Source: Amoebidium appalachense (lineage: Eukaryota; Ichthyosporea). From it: 64,000 nt of DNA. Below are positions 32,965-63,162 of the stretch, one piece after another. The translations under genes and the position numbers were made by a program. Numbering within the stretch: the first letter of the stretch is position 1; every line of letters begins with the position of its first letter. The notes under the pieces were generated by a model. The model was given only the letters and a program-made list of their open reading frames with translations. It was not told where the DNA came from and searched no databases. Where the stretch lies: positions 11,346,001 to 11,410,000 of the forward strand of contig CAVNZM010000002.1 in assembly GCA_963693365.1 (NCBI GenBank), in the 5' to 3' direction.

Positions 32965-33816
32965 GGGGGAGGGGGGGGGGGGGAGAGAGAGAGAGAAGCT
33001 CAATTCGAAAGCCTTGGGATTATGAGACGGGCCACATGTGAACACCGATTGATTAATGGATATATTTTCTTGCCGTGGCCAGGGTCATGGCATGCCCGCA
33101 TGCCAGACTGGGCAGGGCATACAGCCAATCAGATCGTGTAATAAAAGCATTAGTTGGTATATCCACCAATCACATCGTCTCATTAAAACCTGGGAGCCTA
33201 TATGTAGACTTTCACAAAGATTGTGATCTTTCCAGAACTTCTAAAGGTGCAATAACTGTTATAACACGGAAAAGTATATGGCAAAACTTTCATATCATGT
33301 CTAACTCTAAATATGTCGCATATAAATCCGTTCATGCAAATATAAGAACAACATGTCGAAACAACCCAACAAGAAAGGGGCTGAAAAGGAGAGAGTAACA
33401 CATAAAAAGACACAATCACCGAAAGGACCCAAAACATACCAAGAAAGGGGATACGGAAGAATTCTAAGGAGGGAATAACGCGCGTGAATTTTGAAACCTG
33501 TAAACCTCCCCCCCCCCCCCCCCCCCAGACAAAATACAAAATTTCGACTAATCAGGGGAAGGGCACAATATCAATTTTTGACTGAGACAAACACCCACCG
33601 ATGCAAAAAGACCACCTTCAAGATATCTCCCGTGTAGAGGAAGGCAACATGGACTGTACATAGGGATTAATAGTAACGGGGATATCCTAATTTCATGAAG
33701 TCAGGAACGAAAATCAACTTCGATCCACACTTTACGGACTCCATGTTGCAAAGAAGGAGAAAGCAATTTGCGTACCATTAACATAACCGTGTGCGCTATA
33801 CACAGAAAAAGGAGGC

Positions 33817-33898
<82 letters not shown>

Positions 33899-34242
33899 GG
33901 CGGTGGTTACGTCCGAGCCTATACACATTGTGTAAGGTAAAAGGTAGAAAGAAAGTGGTGCGGGTGTATGTGTGCGCGCCTGCACATCTGCGTACACTCA
34001 GTGTCTGTCACTCAGAGAGTGTTTTCGTGCGTGTGCCCGTATGTACGCGTCAACAGAGAATGGAGAGCGGGTGGTAGCGGTCTCGCATTGTTCTGGTCGT
34101 TCGGAAGAAAGGGGGGGAGAGGGGAGAGGGAGGGAGGGGGTGGGGGGGGGGAGGGGGGTGATGTATGCGTTAGAGGGTTGGAAACATGGAGGAAAACAAC
34201 AAAGAGCAATAACAAAAATGTCACAAAAATGGGGGCATGGTG
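31354..34242. other. Spacer downstream of GATA gene
   Basis: No supported gene. It holds CA (31775-31872) and TG (32266-32370) tracts, G and T runs, a T-rich pyrimidine tract with TTTC repeats (32826-32942) and an A run followed by a G run (33820-33897). One non-repetitive stretch (33060-33480) has an open frame of 107 residues with no recognised motif. Confidence 0.5.
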
Positions 34243-34256
34243 TCATGGAGGGGAAG
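34150..34256 (+). repeat. Dispersed repeat family B, copy 1
   Basis: After a G run it reads GATGTATGCGTTAGAGGGTT, then GGAAACATGGAGGAAAACAA. The same block occurs at 56430-56527 on the other strand at roughly 80-85 percent identity by eye. Confidence 0.75.
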
Positions 34257-34372
34257 GAGACACAGCAACCAGGTGCGATGAGGGCATGTGGAATCTCCGC
34301 TTGTAGAACTCACGCAGGAAGGCCCTCTGCTTGCTGATGTGCTCCTCAGAGGGAAACACTACGTCAAAAAAC
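34243..34372 (-). CDS. Candidate terminal exon, product unknown
   Basis: On the minus strand, after a CCACCAG acceptor, the frame reads GFFDVVFPSEEHISKQRAF, then LREFYKRRFHMPSSHL, and ends at TGA (34243-34245). Its amino-acid balance and C/G-ending codons resemble real exons of this window. It lies 450 bp beyond the PX gene's stop, and no donor of matching phase was found to connect it. The plus strand of the same DNA has a strong donor (GGCTTGG|GTAAGT at 34398), so coding on that strand is an alternative. Confidence 0.35.
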
Positions 34373-34420
34373 CCGGCTGGTGGCTTGGGTAAGTCTCGCT
34401 CTCGGCTCCTGCGTATTTTT

Positions 34421-34459
<39 letters not shown>

Positions 34460-34479
34460 AGGAGGGGGAGGGAGGGAGG

Positions 34480-34575
34480 GGTTAGGCAAGGGTACCGAGT
34501 ACGAAGTGAAAAAATGGGAAGAGAAACTTGATGTGGATCCTGTACGTAGTATGCATCACAAGTAGGGCCTATGAT
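34480..34575 (+). repeat. Dispersed repeat family A, copy 3
   Basis: It follows a G-rich run, contains CCGAGTACGAAGTGAAA, and ends GTATGCATCACAAGTAGGGC, matching the middle and end motifs of copy 1. Confidence 0.5.
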
Positions 34576-34619
34576 GGGCTAGGTTCGGGAAGCGCCAGAT
34601 TCAGCGAGGCGCGCGGGGG

Positions 34620-34654
<35 letters not shown>

Positions 34655-34820
34655 GAGGGGCGTATGCACACACAAAGCACAAGAGATTACGAAACGAACA
34701 AATACAAGGCGGGTAGGTTGGGTCGGGGGGGAGGAGGGGGGGGGGGGGAGGAGGGGGGGGCACGAGACGAGACAGAGGCAGAACCAGACAGAGGAAGGAG
34801 GGGGAGGGGGGGGGGGGGGT

Positions 34821-36211
34821 CTACTTCTTGAAGTGTGACTCTGGTCTGCGAGGGGTTCCTCGTGGCACATAGGCCCTCTCAGTGTCGAATTCCTTGCGCA
34901 GTGTCAACACCTGATTAGGATTTTAGTTGGTTGACTAAGGTTTGTAGATGAGTTTTTTGGATGTAATCAAACTACTAATAAGCTTGAAGCTTTCTTCAGC
35001 AAAAATAACGATAGGTATGACATACGAGTTTCTGTTAGTGCGCGGTGAGCGTACAGATCTTGCAGGACAGACACTAAGTATGCTTACTAAGTAGAACCCA
35101 TGCTCAGGAAGGGCACAAGTGTTCCACAATATCCGGGGGAGGGGGGGGGGGGGGGGGGTAGAATCCGGAACACTGTACGAACTAAAGTACACGGTGAGAA
35201 ACACGGTGCAGGACACAGGCAAATATAATGGAAAACATTCAAGTACACAACATCAGCAACACGGGCAAAAAGGGAGGGAGGGGGAGGGAGGGAGGGGGGG
35301 GTTCTACCTGAGGCACCGGGACTGGACCATAGATGTACAGCTCCTCAATGTCAAACATCGGCATGGGGATTTTGCGCAAAACACGGCGGCGACCAAGCGG
35401 GCTACGGGGGGGTCTTGGTGGGGGGGTCTGCTCGAGAAATTGGCGCACACGCTGCCTGCAGGGTGGATGGCATATAGTGAGTATGATTGGTTGGTGGCTG
35501 TGATGAAAGAAGTCGCCGGATTGTTCTGCTGGTGGTCATTTTGAATGCACGGAAAGGAAAAAGACGCTTGTTTGCATAGAGACGAACACATAACTGGAAA
35601 GGGGAGGGACTGCATGCCCGAAACGGCATGGTGGCAATCAAAAAAAAAAAAAAAAGAAAGGAAAAAAAAAAAAAAGAAAAAGAATAAATGAAAAAGAAAA
35701 AAAAAACGTACACGCTTCATTCACGTCCCCCCCCCCTCCCCCCCCCCCCCCTTTCCCCCTTACAACACACACACCCCAAGTGCACCCGACATGCATCCTT
35801 CCACCCACCCACCTTCTTTGCTCCGGTTGCAGGGGGGATGGGCCGGACGATGGTGGTGAAGGAAGGAAGGTAGGCCTCACGTTGGATGTGGGCACAGACA
35901 CGGGTATGGCCACTGTTGATTGGCCGCTAGCATTGGGTGTTGGGTCCGAAAGGCGTGGCGCAACGTAGCATGCCTGCTTGGCACGTGCATGAGTGTTAGT
36001 GTGTGGGTGCATCGGTGCAGAAAACAGGAACCCTTTGGTGTGTGTTGCCTCTTTCCATTTGTTTTACTTTTTTCCAACAAGAGTACCATCATTCCTATCT
36101 CCAGCCCCCCTCCCCCCCCCCCCCCCCCCCCAGCGGACCTATAAGCCCCAGGCCGTCACCCCTTTTCCCTCCACCGTTTCACTACAAACACACACACACA
36201 CACAACACGGG

Positions 36212-36246
<35 letters not shown>

Positions 36247-36290
36247 CACGGGCACGCACACACACGCACACACACACACACACAACACGG

Positions 36291-36338
<48 letters not shown>

Positions 36339-36468
36339 GCACGGGCACATAGTCCAGTGCCTTCCACACCGAGTCATTGAGGAAGTCTCTGACCAGTACA
36401 GACACCCACAGGGCTGGCGTGGCGGCAATGGTCTTCATGTAGCCATCCAGAGCAACCTGCCGTGACTA

Positions 36469-36551
<83 letters not shown>

Positions 36552-36760
36552 ATCCGCGTGCGTGTGCGTGTGTTGTCAGTGTTTGGGGGGGGGGGGGGGG
36601 GGGGGAGGGGGGGGGGGGAGAGGAGGGGTGATTGTCAATGATTATGCAGACTGCAAGTGAAATTCCTCCTAGACCGGCCAAATATCCTTCCCTCTCCCCT
36701 CCCCCCCCCCCCCCCCCCCCCCCGTCTCCCCCTTCTCCCACTGGGGTGGAGGGAGAGAAG

Positions 36761-36823
<63 letters not shown>

Positions 36824-36896
36824 AACTGCACGAGCGTCCAAAGCAGACGAACAGAGGCAACGGGGGATTTCAGATCAAACCAAGCGAAACAGCCCA

Positions 36897-36931
<35 letters not shown>

Positions 36932-37303
36932 TCCCCCCCCCCCCCTTCTCCCCATAAATAATACTAGTAAATAAATAAATAAATAAAAATAAAATAAAAT
37001 CAGGGGAAAAAAAAATAAAAATAGGAGGAACACGTCGAAGTGAGCAAATGCTTACGAGCATATCCTGTGCGTCAAACTTTCTGCGCTTGAAAATTCTTTT
37101 TCTTGGCAGTGCCAGGTTATCCGTCAGCACGGGGTCAAATGTCTTGTGCAGGGACCTATGCAGCTCCTCAAAGTCCCTATATCTGCGGTATATCTCGGTG
37201 GTACGGCCCCTGCCCTCCATTGCCTGGATACCAGGAAGAAAAATGAGCATATCTACACAAGACGCACATTTGGCTAAACAAAGAACCACACGAACGAGCC
37301 CAG

Positions 37304-37334
<31 letters not shown>

Positions 37335-37388
37335 AAACAAACAAAACACACACACAGAAAAAACACACCTTTCATATCTCTCCCCCCC

Positions 37389-37451
<63 letters not shown>

Positions 37452-37822
37452 CACACACCCAAAAAAAAAAAAAAAAAAAAAACATCTTTTCATCCGACGA
37501 GACTAGCAGATAATACACGGGGCATCATGGCACAATCACGACGACTATAAACACTTCCAACAACATCAAAAAAAGAAATATATATCCCATATTCCTTATT
37601 CTTATTGAGGAGAAGGGCGCGCAGGCAGAAACGCACGTGAAAAATGCACAGGGAGTTGGGCTCGCAACCCCAGCAATGCCTGTCCCAAAGAGAGTGTCCC
37701 CAAGGAGCGCAGACGGGTGGGTGTGGACTGTTAATGCACAACACCATAATCAAGCATAGAACTTGCTAAACGATGAGCATGGCCTCCACCCTCCCTTTTT
37801 TTTTGGTGGTGGTGGGGATGTT

Positions 37823-37907
<85 letters not shown>

Positions 37908-38013
37908 TTTTTTGGGGGGGGGGGGGGGGGTTCATACCAGTCTGAAAACAGCATATGGACTCGGTCCCTCCTGAATTTTGTAGTCGAAAACAGATACGGA
38001 CTGGAATGTATGG

Positions 38014-38050
<37 letters not shown>

Positions 38051-38079
38051 TGTGTGCGCGTGCACGTTTGTGTGTGTGT

Positions 38080-38133
<54 letters not shown>

Positions 38134-41100
38134 TGTCTGTGGAGGCGCCGAAGGGGTAAAGCACAAGGGTGCTTAGAGTGTGAAATTGGAGCATGAAAGT
38201 GATCAGAAACAAATCGAATTCACACCTGCCATGAAGCGTGCGGGTGTGCGTGTGTAGAAGCATTCACATCACAGTTTCTGTGTGTATGTGTGTGTGTGTG
38301 TGGTGGTGCGCATGCCTGTGTGCGTGTGTGTACGTGCGTGGGGCACACGTGTGCGTGCACATGTGTTGGTCTGCATCTTGAAATGTAAATGCACAAGCAC
38401 ATAGTTAGCTCCACTGGGCAAGAGAATAAAAGACACGAAGACCGCGGTTAACGAGGCCAAAACAGCACCAGTAGCCACGTCCAAAACTTGCAGACTACCT
38501 GTGTGCTGGAAAAACACGGCGGAAGCGAAAGATCTTATCACAGTGATGCTCCCAAACTGTGCTAGTTGCGCCGTTCAGGCTCCCTGCAAACACGAACTTC
38601 ACCTTGATTGTTTAAGTTATATTTCCATGCATAGCCGTGTTATCACTTAGTCTGTGCGGCTTACAGAACACGACAACCTCCCCCCCCCCCCCCCCAAAAA
38701 AAAAAAAAAAAAAAAAAAAAACGTGCCTTAATTGTTTCTCACCTGAATTCTGGTGAGCTGCGGGATGATAGGCGTGGCGCAGCATGCACACGGTCCGAAA
38801 TGGGATCCGAGAGCCTTCGTTTTCTGTGATGCAGCGTGTCAAAGACTGAAACGTTGTGCGTGGTACAAGATGTAAAGAAAGGCAACACAACATCCCGGCG
38901 CAAAAAGAGAGGCGGGGGAAGAGTGCTGGCTCAATCAAAGATTCCAGAACGTCGTTCTCCATCTTTTAAAAATTACAAGCTTTACACCTAACATACCTCA
39001 GATATAGCCTCTACCTCACCTGCAGCTGACAGTAGTGTTCCTTCTCTCCAAAAAGCTGACGCTCGCACACAAAATAGAGCAACATCCTCAAAACTTACAG
39101 GTCGTGTGGTGGTGATGCCGCTGCCACTGTCCGTATGGGCGTAGGCTCATTCTGCGCCGAGTTTTTTGTGTTTTGCGGTGGGGACAAAAACACACTCAGG
39201 GCTGGTGCCGCCGACCCAGAATGGGTTAAGTTGCGAGACGAAGGCACCTGCTGTGTGGTTTCCCTGCGAGAGCCGCACGCACGTGTCTGCAGGGAGGCTG
39301 CATCCCCTGAGGTCATGCAGGCTTGCAGCGCAAGCGAGAGCATCCTCTGAACAAGAAAACGTTTTCAGCTTACAAAAAATAGTGTTGCGGGGGCCTGGGT
39401 GGTCGGCCTGCTATTTCAGATCTGAACAGTGGGGCACCGAAGTGTAAGTGTTAAGATGATTGTTAGGTACGAATGAATCGAGTGAAAGTTTAGTGGAGAC
39501 ACGAATTACTCTTCTGCAACCAGAATGTGACACCCGGGCAGTCCTTTTGTTCGAACTTCCGGCCAAAAAGCCCGGTACAGCTGACTATATGACACAGCAT
39601 CGGTTACCCCTAAAACCCTCAGCAAGAACCTGATAAAGAAAGTTGAACTAAGATGGGACGGTAAAATACATAGGAGATAAATTATATGAAATGACCAAAA
39701 GAAAAGCGAGTGAGGGGCGGGAGGGAAAGCTGAAAGTCACGGGAACGAACGAAAAAAAGGGGCGAAAACTAACGAGGTGGTTGAAAACAAAAAAAGTTGT
39801 GAAGGCGCTATTGTAAGACTTGAACCGGCCAGCACTTTCAGACTTTGGCGCCATCTGCCGGCGGGTCGAGACTCTCAGGGCTAGCACGAACATCTATCTG
39901 CGTGATCTATAGCTAATAGAAAGACAAAAAATGGGTCATTAATATTAGCACCTGGTTTGGTTGGCTAAGAAAGACTGTCATAAGCGACATAAAGCTAACT
40001 GATATGAACTTTTGCAGTGTAAGAGTAGTTGATCGATTCCTGGCAGAAGGTGGACATTTGAAAAATAATAATAATAATAAAAAAAGGTTTGATTTTTTTT
40101 TACCAATAATATACCTATCCCACCAGACAACACCCGCTGTTGTCGGGAGCTACATACAACATGATGGCCCCCAGGCCGCCCCTAGGCCTCCCCGGGAATT
40201 CTGTTAGATCTGTTGCACCTCAAACAGGTGATGGTGACATAGCAGATCCCCCGTCTTCCACACTTCAGGTTCGAGGCCCACAAGATAAATTTCCAACAAA
40301 TAAAAAAAAAAGTGAAATAAATGTTGCAGTTTGTGACACTTATGTCAAGTTGTGTGACAAAAAAAGGGAGTGAACCGAAACCAGCATCGTTGATATCGGT
40401 GGACCAATCAGCACGAGCTTGATGTGTATTGTCGTAGGGGATTCGATTGGCTGAAACGGCACCACAGAGCACTGGCTCAAGATTTATTTACCTGCATGCC
40501 TGCAGGGCGAGCTTGAAGTTGCCAACCAATGCTTACCTTGGAGGCCCGCCGTCTTGCCGTAAAAGTAAGACTCCTAATACCGGGTGTGCACTGTGCACGT
40601 GAGTAAAGCATATACCTGTTCGAGAGGTTTTATGTGCACTGAGCACCAAGTTATAGGTCTTACACCTGGATGCTGGCATCATGATGCTGACTCTGAGAAC
40701 TACGGTAACGTGAGCTTTGTAAATGCCAGCATATTCGGCCAGCAGTGATTGGTTAGCCTAGCGGCGATTTAACCTATTTTCCCAAGGCGCATCTATAACC
40801 AATGAAAATCGCTAAAGTGGGTCATTATACATACCTGAACGCATGCCTGCTCAAAAGAATTCCGTGTACGACCTGGCGCGTGTGCGCACGTTTTTGGTGC
40901 ACGTGGCAACACCTGGTGATGCTGGTGCAGTGGTTGTTCATGAATTCAGTGGTGCCGAAGCGAAACATATTGTGAGATTTTTGACTGTGTGAGGCAAAAA
41001 TCTTGTAAGGTGTCCGATTGTGATCTGAATGCATCTTGGCAATACTGGAGCCCAATGGAGGAGAATTAGTACAGCAATCTTTGCAATAAATGGGTGTGAT

Positions 41101-41662
41101 GAGGTGCATCTTTCAGTAGGCTCTCACTACTGATGCCGACGTCTGTACTATAGTGTCATGAGAGGTGGACACATCAAGTGTCACGGCTGAGAACTTACAA
41201 GCCGGACACGTGCACAAATGGTACCATGGATCCTGGTCGTGATAGGTCACAGAAGGTTGGGGTGGGCTGGCAAATCTAGGGCATGGTGAATCACCGGATC
41301 TGTACCACAAATTATCTTTGTGCAAGGCAAGGCACTTTATCTTTCACCTGTTACCGGAAAATTCAAGAAAAGTCAAAAGGAGCTGAGAATTTGAACCGTC
41401 GTGTGCCAATGGCCACTAAAAGGAGGAGCAGGGGATGGGGTGGGACCCGGGGGTGGGGGAAAGGGGGGGGTGGGGTGGTGGTGGTTTGGGGGGAAGGAAA
41501 GGTGGGGAGGGGGAGTTGACCTGGTGGATTTGCCAAGCTCGAGCTCGCACTGCTCGAGTGTATGTGTGAACGTGTGCTTCCCACAACTTCACACGCCCAG
41601 ACCAAGGCCAGCTTGGTCTGAGACAGCTCAGTGTGACAGTGCTGCTGCTGATGTGTGAGCAC
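34821..41662 (-). CDS. PX-domain (phosphoinositide-binding) protein, sorting-nexin-like
   Basis: Minus-strand exons: 41662-41588 (tentative), 41266-41199, 40984-40913, 40590-40537, 39629-39521, 39346-39248, 39055-39020, 38962-38743, 38583-38499, 38013-37938, 37223-37056, 36456-36337, 35973-35813, 35455-35308 and 34910-34821 (TAG). Phases agree at every listed join. Exons 38013 to 36337 form one PX domain: [17 protein letters not shown] (first strands), [18 protein letters not shown] (R-R-Y-x-D-F-x-x-L-H), [12 protein letters not shown] (Pro-rich loop), then [17 protein letters not shown] and VLVRDFLND (last helices). PX domains bind phosphatidylinositol 3-phosphate on endosomes. The N-terminal 300 or so residues (for example [20 protein letters not shown] and [19 protein letters not shown]) are helical-looking and not recognised. 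The C-terminal tail is Pro/Arg-rich. No start codon is identified; exons before 38962 are less certain than the PX core. Confidence 0.7.
35060..35275 (+). repeat. Dispersed repeat family A, end of one copy then start of another
   Basis: At 35072-35115 the end motif appears (AGTATGCTTACTAAGTAGAA, then CCCATGCTCAGGAAGGGC). After a short G run, a new copy begins at about 35158 (GAATCCGGAACACTGTACGA) and aligns with copy 1 through GGTGCAGGACACAGGCAAAT. The tandem arrangement lies between the last two exons of the PX gene. Confidence 0.65.
37824..37903. repeat. (TG)n microsatellite in PX gene intron
   Basis: A pure TG tract between two exons of the PX domain, followed by T and G runs. On the gene's own strand it is (CA)n close to a donor. 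Confidence 0.9.
40200..40320 (+). repeat. Possible tRNA-derived SINE fragment
   Basis: GGTTCGAGGCC at 40268-40278 is an exact fit to the RNA polymerase III B-box consensus. About 30 bases later there is an A-rich tail (AATAAAAAAAAAA). No convincing A-box was found upstream, so this may be a fragment or a chance match. It lies in a PX-gene intron. Confidence 0.3.
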
Positions 41663-42167
41663 CTAGCACCAGCATGCCAATACAGAACCAACGAAAAACA
41701 ACAAGTGCGCATGGGACTCAACTCAGAAACACGTGGGAACATCATAATTCATTCATTCAAGCAAACTAAAATACTATAAATTTGACTAATGAAATATTGG
41801 AGGGAGCATATTCAAAATGTATCAATTTTATATTTAAGAATCGAGAGCCTGGTTGAGCTCAGAAGAGCCGCTGTAAGTAGGTTACAACGACCTGTTCATA
41901 ATGCCTCATACGCTCTATTACATGCAATCATAACAAAGAAGCAGTTCGTTTTCATCACGTACCATAATAATAAAAAATGTGGGTTGAAAACAAGAGTGCC
42001 AATAAGTATGAGAATTAATCATATGTACATCAGTTATGATGATCGAGCTCGAAAAATCCACCCGAGTGAATACAGGTTTGGGAAGTTGGGGTGCACGGGA
42101 GGGTGCAGGGGGGAGACAGTGCACAAGAAAGATGGAAAAGGTGGACAAGTGGTTGTGTGTATGTGTG

Positions 42168-42211
<44 letters not shown>

Positions 42212-42343
42212 ACCACCACCACCGCCGGCCCGCCCGTGTCACAAAGCGTGTACGTGAGTGCGCAAGTACGTAGGCTCTCTTTCGTGTGGCATTGGCAGTG
42301 TTGGTAGCAACAGAAAAGCGTTGGTGGTTATGGGGACCACATG

Positions 42344-52597
<10,254 letters not shown>

Positions 52598-53666
52598 TTT
52601 AATAAGGTTTGCGGTGAAGAACAAATTATTGTGCCTAGCTAAACCGTATAATGAAAGTCCTGGGAGTGAGCTTCACCATGTTTCTTCCCAACACTTCTTT
52701 TTTTTTTTCCCATCCGTCGCAGGCAGGGCAGGGCTCCCAGATGTTTTAACACCGCCCCTCGTCCCAAACGCAAACCATAAAACTGCATAGGTATTTCTGT
52801 AATAGCAAAGCTTCTCGTTTCCTTTAGCACCTATACTAACCAGTAGTAATCACTGAGCTAATAATAGAGAGAGAGAGAGCTACAACCACTGAAAAAACGT
52901 GGGTCACAAAGAGCAGAACCGCCGGGTCATATTTGCGCTACAGCTGACGTCACCTGCCTTTTCAGGCTATTGATCTACCATATTTGGAAGGTAATTCAAA
53001 AAGCGCGCGAAATTTTCGGGTGGCCGAGAAGGGCCCTCCGCGGCCGTGGCAGTGGCCCAGCCAAGCTTGCCGCAAGTTTTGCCGGCCGTTTTTTGGGGAC
53101 TCAAACAGCGCAGAATACTCTGTTTGTCATCTAACCCTGTGGTTATCTTCTTATCTCGTTTATATATATACATATATTAACATAGCGAAAACTTTGTTTA
53201 ATTGGTGTTATATTTGTGACACCCTTACCCAAGACACTGTACGAGCCTTTGCACGAAACCCCTTTTGCTGACCTTTCCTTTGACTGGTCACTCGCGCTTG
53301 CTCTGGACATTTACAACGCTCGATTTTTGAGCACTGTATTTTTGAGTTTACATCTCTCCTCTCTCCTCCTCGCCCCGCTCTTACCGACACACACTTCCAC
53401 ACGAGTGTGTGTAAGCGCATATGCGCAGGGATACACACATCCTGTCTCCCCTTCCCTCCTCCACTCACACACGCAAACATACACATGCACACAAATACAG
53501 GCATACACACATAGACCCGCAACTATACATGCTACAACTAGGCTTTCGTCCATGAACACAATCAGTAGGCTAACGGGTCCGGCATAGTCGTCTCCTCTCT
53601 TTCACTATATCCAGCAACCACCCTTAAACCCTAATCTCTTAGGCATTATTCAAAAACGGGAAGAGA
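52598..53666. promoter_or_regulatory. Shared upstream region of the divergent ATPase and AAA-like partner genes
   Basis: About 1.07 kb lies between the two start codons. Unlike the introns, it is nearly free of long G/C runs. It includes a GC-rich block with CGGCCG elements (53019-53095) and an AT-rich TATATATATACATATATT segment (53160-53177). Short AG (52868-52880) and CA (53385-53520) stretches are present. A common regulatory region is inferred from the arrangement, not shown. Confidence 0.45.
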
Positions 53667-60963
<7,297 letters not shown>

Positions 60964-61261
60964 GTTGACGCGCCCAGCCGTTGGCAAATATTCTTGTGAT
61001 TGGGTGACGGGTGTGGGTACCAATGTTAGTGTATATTAGTGTTGGTATTAATGGGGGAGGGAGGGAGGGAGGGAGGGGGGGGGGGGGGGGGGGGGGGGGG
61101 TGGATCCTGATGAAAGCTTGTAAATGTATGACAGTGAAATGTTTTTAAGGGCATTGATGAGGTTATGACGTCAAGATCTCTGATGTGAGTTTTGGGAAAT
61201 TGCGCTGCGCTGCATCCATAGCTTTGTATGTCCCTGTTCCTCCCCCCTCCCCCCCTCCCCT

Positions 61262-61292
<31 letters not shown>

Positions 61293-61371
61293 TCCCCTCC
61301 TCCCCCCCCCCCCCCCCCCTCCCTCCCTGCTTCCCCTTCTCCGCTTCTCCCTCTCTTACACGGACGTAGAG

Positions 61372-61410
<39 letters not shown>

Positions 61411-62850
61411 GCATTGCGCGAACACACACACAGGGGTGTTTTTTCTTTACAGGCCCAAACGTGACACATGAAAAGCTCACATAAACTACAATGCATTTGG
61501 CAATGGCACCGAAAGATGCACAGTTCTTCGGTAGCAAAATGTACTCTTCTATCTTTTGTGATGAGCCCACGTATATAACGGCGCTTGAAAATTTTGTGTA
61601 CACGGATTATCATTGACACTTGCAACAACCAAACCTCAACTTGAAGTTCCTTGCACTATATGAAACGCTCTGGCTGGCAGTGTGCTTGGAACCATGGCCA
61701 CAGGTTAAATTTAAATAATTTTGGCCGATATCCTGTCAGTCAACGTTCTTGTGAGTGTAAGTGTCTTAAGTATGGGTGGATGCATATCATGTGTGTGTAC
61801 ACATGCGTGTGTGCGGGCGGGCTGCAGGCAGACCGGCGGGCTCCGGAGGCTGGGGGGGGGGGGGGGGGGGGGGGGGGGGGTCATGTATCGTACAGCGCAT
61901 ACGTAATTGCAGCATGATGTCGCCAACACTCATTATATGGCTCCCAGTAAACTAGCTATAGTGCTAGCGCTCGGGACTTAAGTATAAACGTGAAGTCTCT
62001 CGTAATACTATTGGAAGGCCAGACATATATGCACCATGTACAACACAGAATGGCATTGCAATGATTATAAATTTTAAAGGTTAACTCTCCTCCGGCACGT
62101 GCATAATTATAAAGGTTAACTTTCCTCCGGCACAAACAAGTACACCACTGACAAGCCAGCCACCTGATACGACCAGTCTCCTGGCTGCAGATGTGCTCAA
62201 TGACACCCCCTTCTCTGGGCAGAAAACCGTCCCTTGCTTGCCAAACCCCCACCACCCCGAAGGCTATCTCTACCCCTCTGCCTCCGCATACCCTTGCCTG
62301 CACACGCGCTTGACAATGTGTATTACTTTGTTGGGCGAAATCCGATCTGGCCGGCTCCACTGGATGTCGGTACACCCTACATTTGGCGGAATCCCATCTG
62401 GCGATCTGATGCGAAATCGGATTTCTCATCATTTGAAAAAACATCGATCAGACACCTCTCTCTTGCCCACCAGATCTTATCTGCAACTCCAAATCCCCCC
62501 CCCCCCCCCCCCTCCATCCATTGCCTTGCTCGTGTGTGTGGCTGTGTGCACGTGGGTGTGCCTGTTTAAGCAGCAGCCGGTTTCATCGTGTCTCGTCACC
62601 TTATATATCTTGTGTGCTTGTGTGTAGCGCTAGCAGTGTTTGTCAAGTAATTAATTTCCTTTTCGACATGCGATAGGAGGAGAGTACGAACTCCGTGGGC
62701 GATCCAGCGACACAGGTGCAGAAACGGGTGACTGCCGTGGAATGAAAGAGGCTCGTGCAAAATGCTCCGGGAACATCTACGTGCAGGACGCAGTTGGAAC
62801 CCGGCTGGTGGTGGTGGTGGTGGTGGTGGTGTGTGTGCGCACGCGTTTGT

Positions 62851-62886
<36 letters not shown>

Positions 62887-62940
62887 TAATGATGGTCAAT
62901 TAGAGTGAAAAGACAGTGCGCAACCAGCTTAACGGAACGT
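60964..62940. other. Spacer between convergent AAA-like and eL30 genes
   Basis: No supported gene. It contains G runs (61050-61100, 61852-61880), C runs (61262-61320), a CA tract (61373-61408), a 24-bp direct repeat (62075-62133) and a C run at 62496-62512. A GGT-repeat plus G run occurs at 62810-62885 next to the eL30 stop. Confidence 0.5.
62075..62133. repeat. 24-bp direct repeat, spacing 35 bp
   Basis: TAAAGGTTAACTCTCCTCCG then GCAC at 62075-62098, and the same with one change at 62110-62133. Each copy contains the palindrome GTTAAC. Confidence 0.85.
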
Positions 62941-63162
62941 TTACTGGCCCTCCGTGGGCATGGAGCGGATGATGTCCGAGTCACCGGGGTCGGTGATGCT
63001 CAGGGTGCACACGCGGTAGTGGCGACCGCAGGCCGTGCCCAGGTCGATGTTGTTGCCGTTGTAGTGGTGCACCCCGGTCTTGCTGAGCATGGCATAGTAC
63101 TCGATCTCGCTCTTGCGCAGCGGCGGGCAGTTGCTGCTGATGATCACGAGCTTGCTCTTGCC
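62941..63162 (-). CDS. RPL30: Ribosomal protein eL30, last exon
   Basis: The minus-strand exon opens after a TTACAG acceptor with [20 protein letters not shown], continues [18 protein letters not shown] and [20 protein letters not shown], and ends [15 protein letters not shown], then TAA (62943-62941). This is the conserved core and C-terminus of eL30, a component of the 60S subunit. It covers about two thirds of the protein. The first exons (about 40 residues ending in IRQ in other species) were not found between 63163 and 64000, so they probably lie to the right. The splice position after the IRQ equivalent is assumed from the family. Convergent with the AAA-like gene. Confidence 0.95.
   Translation of the reverse strand, partial: GKSKLVIISSNCPPLRKSEIEYYAMLSKTGVHHYNGNNIDLGTACGRHYRVCTLSITDPGDSDIIRSMPTEGQ

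Noticed and set aside
33075-33398. 107-residue plus-strand frame
   Set aside because: Composition is not coding-like, and no splice sites or family resemblance.
41789-42307. 172-residue plus-strand frame
   Set aside because: Ends in poly-Pro from a C run, lies within non-coding DNA between the PX and ATPase genes, and has no recognised motif or splice support.
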